Below, one piece after another: positions 46,401 through 56,940 of a DNA stretch of 64,000 nucleotides. The notes under the pieces were generated by a model. That model was not told the DNA's origin, made no database searches, and saw only the letters and a program-made list of their open reading frames with translations. This DNA is from Acanthaster planci (Eukaryota > Echinodermata > Asteroidea > Valvatida > Acanthasteridae), in the NCBI RefSeq assembly GCF_001949145.1, contig NW_019091508.1, forward strand, positions 519,716-583,715, written 5' to 3'. The first letter of the stretch is position 1, and the number at the start of each line of letters is the position of its first letter. A program made the position numbers and the translations under genes.

Positions 46401-47512
46401 TTTGATGCGACGTTTTGATAGACGCTTCTGAAATGATGCACGGTCGGCGCAGACGTAGATGTCCTTAAGTACCACTGAAACTCCGTCCATTAACTTGTGC
46501 GGCAACCAGAAATAATCCAGTTGAGTGTCCACTGTATTATGTATCGTAGGCCTATCTAGTATTTATTAATTTATAAATACTAATGCCACGTTAATAACTG
46601 ATAACGTTAAACATACATCGGTCATCAGGCATGCACTTTCAGTATTAGTATAAGAAATTTTTAACTTTTCATTTAGCTGTCGTTGTGTCTGTATCAAAGG
46701 GAATGACTGATGGTGAATTTTTGTGAATCCAAGATGGGTGTAATGGTTTTTCAGATCAGTGGGTTTCATTAAGCCAATATGCCTCTCCCCCGTTAGAAAT
46801 GAATTAGAAACCGCGTAGTGGGATTGTTGGGCAACGACGGTAAACCGTTGTCCGTGTGCACGTCAGTAAACTAGGCATCGGTGCTTGACGACCAAAACAT
46901 GATGCCGTCACCGCGGCTTCGTAGACGCTGCATTCATGGAACAGTCGTCGCATAACGCATCATGAAGCCGTAACGGTTGCACACGGGTGAAATATTCTGC
47001 CCGCTGTTTAACAGCTCCATGCTGTGAAACAGCGCGCGCGCGAACACGGTGGTTTTTACCTGACACTTTCTCTATCGATCGCAGATACATTTACCGGTGG
47101 AAAAGAGTGGTGCCGCTGTGAACCGTCATCGTTAAAAGATGTCTCTCTGTGTGGACTTTCATGTATCAAGTCAGGCAGGACTGCCACACTGTTCGCAAGC
47201 TGCACGGCACGGTGTAATGGACAGGGCAACGGACTAAACACTAGAAACGTCGGTGATAATTTGGGAGCGTCGCTGTGGGTTATGCAACGCTGCTCTCGCG
47301 ACGTCAATGCAGCGCGCGTGGCCGGCCGTGCTTGACGGGATGATGAGGCCGAGTCGCGACTCCACTGCAGCGGCTGCCAGGCGGAAAGGCTCAGCTTGCT
47401 CTGACGGGGAGGAGTGTTGTGCCCGCCCCGCACCGGTCCGTCAGTTGAACGCCCTGTTTTAGTCTGGTTCCCCTGACCTTGCCTTGACATTGTTATCCGT
47501 TGACCCTTTCAG
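40436..47512. other. Intergenic, no supported gene
   Basis: No exon series, RNA gene or transposon protein was found. An ATGGCGACG start in good context at 44129 followed by a gtaagc site near 44262 could be an isolated first exon, but nothing joins it. CpG density rises from about 46900 towards the gene at 47962, including an alternating GC run at 47031-47041. Confidence 0.35.
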
Positions 47513-47607
47513 GAGGTCGCTGCCGAATTCAACCAACTGACGATGGATTGGATAACACCCGAGTCGAGTTCAAGACGACGTTTACTCCAGATTCAAGAAT
47601 TGCTCCC
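47513..47607 (+). other. Possible 5' untranslated or alternative exon
   Basis: It is bounded by a pyrimidine tract ending gaccctttcag (47512) and a strong donor CCC|gtgagt (47608). It lies 350 bases before the claudin-like coding exon in a CpG-rich area. A small frame from ATG 47543 is open to the donor, but it does not join the downstream frame through the most obvious acceptor. Confidence 0.35.
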
Positions 47608-47961
47608 GTGAGTATCGCCTAATAGGCCCATTTACTTTGAGCCGCTCCATTTGACAAAATAAACGTTACCAATGTGATGGTCACGCAGAAATTCCACGTT
47701 GCTGCCCGGCAGAAGACAAAACCTGTCCCTTTTTGTACCATCTCCCACTTTGCCCAAACAAAGCCGGGACTGGTCGGAACTCGGGTCCGTTTCGGGCATT
47801 TTCGCACTTGTTAACTCGTTGAGATTGTTTGTGGCGCAAAGCCTCCGCAGCCAAGTTCAAGAGTGGCGTCGACCAACTCCAACCACGCACCGGCGATTCC
47901 TGCCGGCCCTCCCCCGCAGCCGCGGCCGCTGAGGAAGCGGTTGAGGCCCCCAGCCTTCACC

Positions 47962-48406
47962 ATGGTCATCCTGCGCTGCTTCCGCCTCATCTGTATCACC
48001 GGGGTTGTCGCCAGCATCATCTCCTTCGTCCTGGGTACCCTCGCCATCTCCACCGGGTCCTGGCTGCTGTCCCAGGGGGAGGTTCCAACCATGCAATTCC
48101 CGGACGACACGGTCCCGGATGACCTCGGCAGCTCGGTGGCTCCGGGCAACCTGTCCGACTGGAGCAGGAACAACACCGAAAACACCACCACCACTGGTAC
48201 CGTCACTACTGCTAGAACAACGGAACTCACCGCGACAACAGGCCAAACCGCGACCGATGCATGGATGCGATCAACGGGGACAATGTCTCCGTCGGACGCT
48301 GGTGAAAACGTGACCACTGCTGAACTCCAAATAATCACAGTGATAGCTACCAGTGGTCTTTGGCACGTATGCCAAGCGAAGATACAGGATGGAGTTGTCG
48401 TGGGAG
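47962..48406 (+). CDS. Claudin/PMP22/TMEM178-like membrane protein, first coding exon (partial gene)
   Basis: The start ATG is in a strong context (caccATGg); the frame is also open upstream to 47815 but without another ATG. The exon has 148 codons and ends GGAG|gtaagt at 48407, phase 1. Residues about 8-31 (RLICITGVVASIISFVLGTL) form the first transmembrane helix, followed at once by W34. An extracellular loop of about 100 residues carries N-glycosylation sites at N63, N70, N74 and N116 and is Thr-rich. It reaches GLWxxC at 132-137, the signature of claudin-superfamily first loops; the second loop Cys would be in the next exon. The family has four helices and acts in junctions, channels or vesicle membranes. 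The loop is longer than in claudins and recalls TMEM178/CLDND1 types. No later exon was recognised in the window. Confidence 0.7.
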
Positions 48407-51279
48407 GTAAGTGAGCATGTCTGCACATTTTACAGATTCAGTAGCATTATTCGTCTGTAGGGAAATGTTACAGCTCGATACTGAAATTTGTAGTTTCACC
48501 ACCCCCAAACCAGCCTAGTCCGAGGGATGGGAACCTACATAACATTGGGGTTTTTTGTGCAATAAGAACTGGACAATACGAAAACGCTCATCAAGCCTTA
48601 CCCCAGCCACCTGCTAAAAGCTTGAGTTTTGGTTGGCCCACTTACAAGTTCAAGTCCTTGTATTAGGCCGACACTACCACTCTCTGAAGAAAGGTATTCA
48701 TTTCCAATAAATCCATGGGATTTCAAACGTCATTGATATGAGGCCTGAGTCTTGGTACCATATCACGGTGTATACTGCACAGTCCCGGTATCCCACGAAC
48801 GTCACAAGACTTACCGTATCTAATAAAGTACCTCGTTTTCCGTTCACTGGGATGCACATAGCCTTTAAATAAAACGCAAAACCAAAATGCCTCGTAGAAC
48901 TTGAAAGCCACAGATCCCCCTTTTTCAGTGATAGATGTATATTATTTATTTGCACACGGTTCTGAATGGTTGAGATATAGTTCTTTTTGGACAATGGGCC
49001 ACAGTGGGCTTGAGACCAAGTTTTAGACGCTGCAATAATTAGGGCCCTGAATTTGGTAGTTTTTTATGCGCTCTGTACAGGAATAGAACCAAATAAATTC
49101 TGTATGTTCTCATTGCTCCGGAGCGGTATCTCCGTCAGTTCATTCAGCAAATGAAACTGTTGTTCAACTCGAGGGTTTCTATAGCCCAAATAATCCCCTT
49201 TACTAAATACACTTGAACCAGATTTCCACCTTTAAAAGGTGTTGTTTAGGCATAGCTCCGATCTCAATCGGTCATTCTCTTGTAAATTTCAAATAATGGA
49301 ATAAAATTTCATGCTTCGCAGTGCCTCTCGAAAGTCACAGTTTTGTCCCTAAGGGAAACTGAAAACTGTGCACTCAAAAAATGATAATAAATCAAACTGA
49401 AACTCAAGAAATCGATTTGTCTGGCCCGCCTATTGTAAGATTCTTTTATAATAGATTGCGGAGCAGGCACGCAGTAAGGATACACTCGAACCGTAAAAGC
49501 CCGGCACGTTGTTGTGTATAAACCGCTCACAAATTCAAGCCTCATTCACATTAATAAAGCATTGTCAGAATGCAGCTTGCCTTGGGTTCTGTGCATTTTT
49601 CATGAGACTCGTGGGCTTCGGAAATATCTGTTCTCGCAAACTGAATTTCATCTGTTAATTTCTGTCATTTGCATGTTTTCCCTGCCGACGTTAAGCTTCA
49701 GACGCAACATGTGTTGGGATTCTGTTTTAACAAACTGATCTGCGTTGGTTTGGTAAACTGCTGTGTCATGCGTTGAATCATGGGAAGGAATTGCACTGAG
49801 TACCACGCTCACAACTGGAATTTGCAGAACTTGCTGAGATCGACATCCGACACGTGCGGACTTGTCAACTACTGATTTCCATAATGGAGATCAATGTTGT
49901 CAACCCATTCAAACGCGCATTGCGTACAGGGGCAACCGCAGTGCAAACTCTTGGCGGCGCACTCTTTGGAATCGCCCGCATTAAAACACAAAGGTGCAAA
50001 TTCAAAGTTTGTTGTAAAATAATTCTATTGTACGGTCTCTTTAATTTCTATGAAGAAGAACTGACAAAATGTATAGTACACAGTTTTGTTGTGCATATAC
50101 GGTCAGTTTTTTAAACATGACGCGACACTTGATATTTACATGGAAAGTCGTACCTTGGCATATCAAAGCTACAGGCCCAAATGCCATTCCTGGAAATTGA
50201 CCCTGCATGTACACGTGCGTGTTGCAGAAAAATGGCACTATCCGGTAAAGATCCGCTGCACTCGTTTCGCACTGTTTTCCCTTTTTTGCGGTACGCGCAC
50301 CGGCTCCCGCAGGCTGTGAGAATATCTATTTCCATTTTGTCGACTTCACTCCTGGCGAGGTGTGCCCGAAATGGAAATCTAACACGCCGTCTCAACGTGA
50401 CTTGTGTCGAGCCGGGCATTTGATCGATCCCTCGACAGGTTTTTACCCCTTGTACTCCACACGGTCTGTTCGTTGGTTGCCTTGATAATTTCAGGCCGTG
50501 GGGATTGCGAACAACGCGTCTCCTGTACTTGCAAAAATGCTGATAAATTAGTTTTAAAATCCGCGAAAAAAACTTAAAAACAAAGAAATAATCCCTCTTG
50601 CCTCTTGGTTGTAGCGTAATACAAATGGATTATTTTCCGAAGAGCATGTCGGCCATGCAAAGCGACAAATTTGATTGCACCTCATCGATGCGTTTCATAC
50701 CAGGCACCGTTCTTGAGCTCCACCTGGTGACGTCATAATGACGTAGCCAACGCCCCTTTATTTCAACTGTAGTTTTGTAATCTCCCAAATGAAGGGGGTA
50801 TTGACACCGGGCGATGTCACGATGCCTGCCCCTTTCCTTCGGCAAACGATGCACCGTTTGAAAAAAAAAATCAAATCTCCGGCTCCGCATGCGAAATGGG
50901 GCAAAGGTAAACTTGCTGGCGGATCATGAATTCTTCATCGGCTTGATCAAAAGACTGCCGTCGACATCGTTAAATGTGATGTTCTCTTTATGACGTGTCT
51001 GATTTTGAAAGGCATAAATAATTGAAATCTGGACAACTCAACGTGTCATCTAATTCATAATTAAAGCTTCATTATATTTCGTAGGTAACCTCCCTGGTCA
51101 GCTGCATCTGAGTGCCGTCTAAGCATATCGTAGGGTCAGTGCAAAAACGCCATAACTGCATATTTTGTCAAATGCAGGTTTTTGTGAGTTTTGGTTCCTA
51201 ATTTTCCTAAAGATTATAACAGGTACATTTCATTGAAATATACCTGTAATTTACCTTTACCAACGGAAGCCCCAAAATT
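48407..51279. other. Probable first intron of the claudin-like gene, 5' part
   Basis: No exon or element is supported. The block caaactcttggcggcgcact near 49945 recalls the MITE family A end motif but is isolated. Confidence 0.35.
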
Positions 51280-51770
51280 AATTTTTACAAAATAATGATC
51301 AAAATGCTTTTGGGGGTCTTTTGCCCTTTCTTTCCTCCAGAAAGCGCGTAAAAAGCTCCAAAATGCGACCTTACCCTTCACAAAAAATATAGCGTAATTA
51401 TGACGTACAAGTGAATGTTTAAACGTCGTATCTTTATTACGCACCTTTGTTCTCGCTAAAACGTCGTATCTCAGCACATTTTGTCTTTCTTCCGTTTGTA
51501 GTTCTTACCTTTAAGGGGAATCCTAGTTAGAAGCCATGCTTCATCCGAAACTATACATACAATCATATAATTTTCTAAAAAAGTAAACTGACCCCCTACA
51601 CACCTTTCCCCAGGATCGAGTGGGGAGCTAAACAAAAGAGGCCCCCAAATCCTTTATTACAAAATAATGATCGAAATGATTTTGGGCGTCTTCTTCCTTT
51701 TCTTTCCTGAAAAAAACCGTAAAAAGCTTTTTAAAAATGCAGCCGTACCCCTCACAAAATCCATAAAAGC
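51280..51770. repeat. Diverged tandem duplication, about 380-bp offset
   Basis: 51285-51395 and 51658-51760 share acaaaataatgatc, aaatg, ttttggg, gtctt, ctttcct, gtaaaaagct and cctcacaaaa-like words in the same order. No coding content. Confidence 0.65.
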
Positions 51771-52245
51771 TTTAAACATAAAAAATTATAAATTCTCCTG
51801 CCCCCCTAACCCCCCCCCCAAAAAAGGAGGCACTCAAATTATACCTGTTTTGATATAAGGCGATGATTTTATAAAAACTGACAATTTGAATTAAATTTGC
51901 GGTGCTCCGCCCGACGTTTGGGTGCATGAGGCACGCGCTGGTCAGGACTTACGTGCATTTAAGTGAATGAAATTAAAAATGCTCACATATATAAGCACTC
52001 AGTGAGCATGTGCGTCACATTAGTGTCGTAACATGGATCTATGCTCCCCGAGCTGAAGTGCACCCCCAATCGGCGAGAGAAAGACATGTGGTTACAAGCG
52101 GGTTCTTGCACACGTTCTGCGTATACGCAAAGACCATACATACCTGAATAAATTATTTACGCGTACTCAGTGTGCTCCGCGTAAAACGCGCATATTCTTG
52201 CGCGCCTAATGGCGCGCCCGTGCGGTGAGTACACCTCGGAATGGA

Positions 52246-52463
52246 TAGCGGGTATCAACCCCATAGCGACGTGGTTTGAGGGTTGTTTACGAACAATACA
52301 ACTAAGTTACGGTATAGTACCCAGCACATCAGTAGGCCGAGTACGGTACCTATATTGTCGGCTTTTTTTTGCAGTAAATGATACAGATGAAACACTTTGC
52401 TTCTGATAGACGCCATGTTGTTGATATTTAATACCCACTGTAGGTCACGTGACTTAGCAGGCA
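52246..52463 (-). mobile_element. MITE-like element, copy 2 (inverted relative to 2241-2471)
   Basis: The reverse complement aligns over about 210 bases with 2241-2471, including ggtaccgtactc, ctactgatgtgctgggtact and ctatggggttgataccc. The left end (in that orientation) keeps the terminal repeat; the right one is weaker. It contains a 54-codon frame described separately. Confidence 0.7.
52255..52419 (-). CDS. 54-residue frame in the repeat, one predicted membrane helix (uncertain)
   Basis: On the minus strand an ATG in good context (caacATGg, about 52419-52417) opens a 54-codon frame ending TGA. The peptide starts MASIRSKVFHLYHLLQKKAD. Residues about 22-43 (IGTVLGLLMCWVLYRNLVVL) are hydrophobic with a basic N-terminal side. 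Copy 1 lacks the ATG but keeps the frame over most of its length: two length differences are 6 and 9 bases. No family is recognised. It may be only chance openness in a repeat. Confidence 0.3.
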   Translation of the reverse strand, partial: NMASIRSKVFHLYHLLQKKADNIGTVLGLLMCWVLYRNLVVLFVNNPQTTSLWG

Positions 52464-55400
52464 CAATTGATTATTTCAAAGGGGTGGGCTGAGGGCATTC
52501 ATTCTATAGAAAAAGACCCTAAAGGGTTTGATGAGAGTTTCAAGTACTACAAGCAACGGTCTTTCTTGTCTATTCCCAGCATACAGTAGTCAAGAAAAAG
52601 TACAATTCTTGAGTGGGAAAGGGGTGGGCATGTCGCTTTAACTGCTCAATTTACTTCAACTGCATTTTTTGCTTTCATGCAATCGGGTCTAGCCCTTGCA
52701 GCCCGGTAACTTAAAAGTGTTTTGTCTACTTTCCACACATGGATACATCTCATAAATTGTCCTGCTCACCTTGAATTAAGGTCTTCGATCAGAAAGCCTT
52801 TGGTTGATTTATTTTGTGGGTGTTTTTATGTTTCGTTTCACTTTCCGAATGTATTTTTGTAACTGTGGATCGATTCCCTTTCCTTTGTGGGCGTTACAAA
52901 GCCAGACTTTCACGTGAAGATTTTTCTCCCATGCAAAATGAAGCATGCTCGTGGTCCCTCTGGGGCGCGGTGCTTTGGCGCAAACCGCGCCGTGTTTACA
53001 CAGCACTTGCAGTGTGGTATGGAGTGTACAAACCTGGCTCGAGACATTTTGAACGTGTCAAGCCACCGTCGTGAACCGGCTCCTTCACTGGATGTATTGA
53101 TATCGACACTTGTCACTGTCAAATATTTGACAGGTTGTGTTTTTAAGTGAATTCGATTAGATAGTCTGGAGTGGAAACAAACCTTTCCCGGAAAGCAAAT
53201 TCTGATTTCATTATCGGTCACACGAATCGATCGCACGAGTAGAGGATGAGCGTACTACGAACTGTCTACAGGGACGTTCCCCCTCTTTTTTTCGTCGGCC
53301 GCCATTTCGAGTCCATTGTTGTCTGTAAATCTTCACATTGCAGTAACTAAAAAGTCAAATGAGTTTTAGGACATTGCTTCAAAATTGTTCGACAGATATA
53401 AAATTAAAATTAAAAGAAACAGGCAGCATATAATTTTGTCCATATTTCTCAAACACCTGGACGTGACGTCGTCGATGAAGATTGTCCATTGTTCTGCTTC
53501 ACGTGAAGACGACAGCATAGGCGCTGCCATCTGAACGGAATGTACATAGCAATGATATCTTCTACGTAGTACGTACAAAGTATATCCAAGTGTTAATTAT
53601 ATGACGTGTACATTGACAAAAGTGTTTTTTTAAGTTCACGATAGATACTTGGTTGCTACCGTATATACATGCTAATAATGTGCACTTAAAATGTCTAAGC
53701 TCTATCGTTTAGCCCTCTTGCTTCTCTACCATTCAAAACCATGTCACCAAACTGAGGCTGGAAAAATAGTCTGTTCCCTTTTATCAATTTGTGTGGTTGT
53801 GTTACCATTGTCAATGAGTCTACGGGGAATACGACAGACATGGCAGCATCTCAATAAAGGTCTTAACGGTTACGAGAAAAGTCGCATAGGATCACTGGCA
53901 ACGTTTTCTCCCCCCCCCTCCCCGTTAGTATGATACTTTTCGCTCCGTCGTAGTTTTTCTCAGTCTCTATTTAGGACCATTATGGTCACATCATGTTTTC
54001 ATGCTTTTACCTCTTTCAGGTGCGGGATTCTTTGAGTCACATTACTGTTTCGCCAATCGTTGTGGCCTCCCCAGCCTGAGGGCTGACTTTCATGCCCAGT
54101 GCTTCTTCCTTTTTTTCTTTTTTTCTTCTTGTTTTTTCTTTTTTCTCTCTTTTTCTTTTGTTTTTTTGGTAGGCATTGGAGGAAATTGCCCAATGGACTC
54201 GCATAACGTGTACCTCCCGTGGGCCCATTACTGAGAGCGTATAGTCGGCCCAAGTCATCATTTCGACATCCCTAATAGCGTGTGAGGCCCCCGCAGGAAT
54301 ACAGATATAGTAGTGTTAGGGTCTTGTCGCCTCTACAATATTGTAAAAGATAGAGAAGAAGATCCCTTATCACATCACATTTTCCTCAGGTGTCAGCCAG
54401 GTCCTCCCTACGATTCTTGCCTAATTTGTTATGGACTCGCATTTTGCGCAGGCCCGGCCACCGGTGGATATTTGGCTGCGGTTTGAGACCATAGAAATCT
54501 GGTGATATTTTTAGATCGCAAAGGAAAAGCACGGTTGGTATCTAAACCAATTACGAGGCGACCTGCACAATCGCCGTGCAGCAAACAATGCTATGTATAC
54601 GTGACCTTTATTCTTGTAACCAAGCATTAAAATTTGAATGAACAACCACTAGCGTGTAAATAGAAATGTCTGACTTGTGGTTCGGAAAACAGAGAGCTTA
54701 CAAACGACAGTTGCTATGGAGACCAGTTTGAAGTTAGGTTGATTTGAATGGGAGCAATAGGAGATATACAACTAAAATAAATATAAACGTGTCAGCTTCT
54801 TTTGTTAAAAAAAAGAAGGTAAATTAAGCACTCGCCCTTTGGAGGAAACGCAGTCCAAACAAAGGTTTCATGGAGAGACCCATTGACTAAAATCATGACT
54901 CAGATATACATTGAAATAAAATAGATCGGACAGAAATATTTCGGTGCTCGCGTCGCTAACAAGTTGGCTTGTGTATTCTGCCGTGTTTGTATACTTGTTA
55001 TGTCTCTTTTACATGAAAAAAAGGAGAAAAAGGATCAACGTGGTTTACACAGAGACTGTGGAAATATTTCATTAGGTAGGATAATAACTCCAAAATAAAA
55101 TAATGATTCAGTCTAACCGGTTCAATGCCGTGTTGCTGCTCGTAATCTCTGCCACTGTCGGATAAACCGACTAGACCTGGCTACAGGGGAAATGATACAG
55201 GTGTTTCTACCCGGGAGATTGATGGTGTTTAGGCCCTGGAGATGACGAGAAGAATTGCACTCGCGTCTTCCCACTACGGGATTTTAATGCACTCCGTACC
55301 TAACGTCAATTTTTGACGATTGATATCTGGACAGACATAAATATTCAAGTGAAAACTAAATCTTATCACACTGAACGACTTTCAACCATGTATACATGCA

Positions 55401-56870
55401 CTAACTCACGACTTGGACAAAATGAAAATGCATGCAGAATTAATGTGGCAAGGTGGCCTACACTTTTTTAAACTTTTAACACGTACTGCAGTATTGCAGA
55501 AACGAGTAAACATAAACCGTTGCCCAAACGAGATGCTAAATTAAGACTCAACAGCACGGGATCTAATGCCACAACATTTCGGGAATGGGTCCATATTGGG
55601 TATGTTGAGCTTACTTCATTAAATTAGTCAACGTGCGTGTTGTTAGAAATTAAACTTGCATACGTAAAACACGAATGACATAAGAAGCAATAGAGCAATG
55701 CACGAACAAGGAGGCGTCGTTACCTGTAATCCACCTATACATGGAGTACGCTCTAAAAAAAACCCAGAGAATTTTAGGGTGTTAACTCAACAGGTACTTT
55801 AATGTGAACGTTCAGGTGCCAGACACTGACTAGTCTAGCCACGGACGGATCCCCGTGCTGATCTTTAACGCGAAAAAAGGTCGTTCAGAGGTGTTTTGTA
55901 AAGACAGAAAAGGCAACAGGAATTATCTATTTCATTTTTTGAATTTATTTTTCTAACTTGCCGAGTTAGAAAAAAGGGTCGAGTGGGAAACTGGAAGCAG
56001 AAGTATTTTTAGGCCTTATTTCTTAAAACGTTTTAATTTGTATGTTTTTATACTTACATCTGCAACCTTTCGAAAGAAACTTCGTTATTTTCACGAGTCC
56101 CCCGCTTTTCGTTGTCGCCTTGAGGAAAACACGTGCACAAAGCTCAATGCATTAAAGCAATGCTGCGCTGGTTCCCGCCACGCCGCTCGTATGCAAAACA
56201 ACGTGTGTTGGAAACGTTGTTACACTACATTGGCCGTAAATGCACGCAACCTTACAGCTGCACGTCGAAAAGCATCGATGTTGTAAGGAGATTTCTGCAA
56301 GCCTTAATTCACTGAACTTAGTCTCTTGTTAGATGTGTGTATTTTTTATGTTCACGAGTTTCATTTGAGGTTGTTTTGCTCGTACTTGAACCGAGCGTGC
56401 TTCCAAAACATTTCTTTCTGCGGCACGAGGTTTATCGCCCGCCCGTCCGGATGAATCATGTACACTTACAAAGCGACGCACGGACATGGTTGGCCAGTTT
56501 GCCGTCGCGATTACCTTAGTGGTATAAATTGTCCATAAAATAAAAATTGTCCACTGTAGGAACATAGGTTAAGGCAAGTTTTTAGCACTTTTTGTGGCAA
56601 TTTGTGGCGGCTTTCGTCCCCATTCGTCCCCAGTCATGCCATTCAATCAGCACAAAATATGACCAAAAGAAATTCTTTTCCTACTTATCGACCCTATTGT
56701 TGAAAAGCATGTAATCGGAAGCACAAATTTTGGGGCCTAATGTGGTTAATGTGGGCGTGTCCAAATTACTTGGTTTCGGCCTAAAATTACCCTCAATTCT
56801 ATGGCACTGGCCGCAGTTCTCATTTAGTTGTGTGTAATTTCTAGCCACAGCAAAGTGACTGGGGCGCAGC
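52464..56870. other. Intron or intergenic, no supported gene
   Basis: Apart from the polypyrimidine tract at 54097-54172, no exon, RNA gene or repeat could be assigned. Frames such as 53691-53933 start at an ATG but have no family resemblance. Confidence 0.35.
54097..54172. repeat. Polypyrimidine low-complexity tract
   Basis: About 75 bases are almost only T and C on the + strand (ttttctt units). It is a purine-rich frame source on the minus strand and explains the Lys-rich spurious frames there. Confidence 0.85.
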
Positions 56871-56940
56871 CTAGCCCTAAGTCCCAAATCCTCCGATTTC
56901 AATACGATTTTGCTCACACCCTTGGGGGTTAGCGTTTTTA
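56871..56940 (+). repeat. Dispersed 70-bp repeat, second copy (see 7571-7640)
   Basis: ctaagtcccaaatcctccga and ttcaata, then acacccttgggggttag match the copy at 7571-7640 with few differences and the same orientation. The repeat type is unknown. Confidence 0.65.

Larger units (their letters stand above)
46900..48420. promoter_or_regulatory. CpG-rich region at the start of the claudin-like gene
   Basis: CpG is frequent throughout, in contrast with AT-rich, CpG-poor DNA before and after. The position over the putative 5' exon and first coding exon suggests the promoter. No TATA box is obvious. Confidence 0.45.

Noticed and set aside
47811-48428. 205-codon minus-strand frame over the claudin-like exon
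   Set aside because: It is a shadow of GC-rich coding sequence. The plus-strand frame has a Kozak ATG, a membrane helix, GLWxxC and a consensus donor.
53999-54261. Lys/Arg-rich minus-strand frames
   Set aside because: They are produced by the polypyrimidine tract at 54097-54172.
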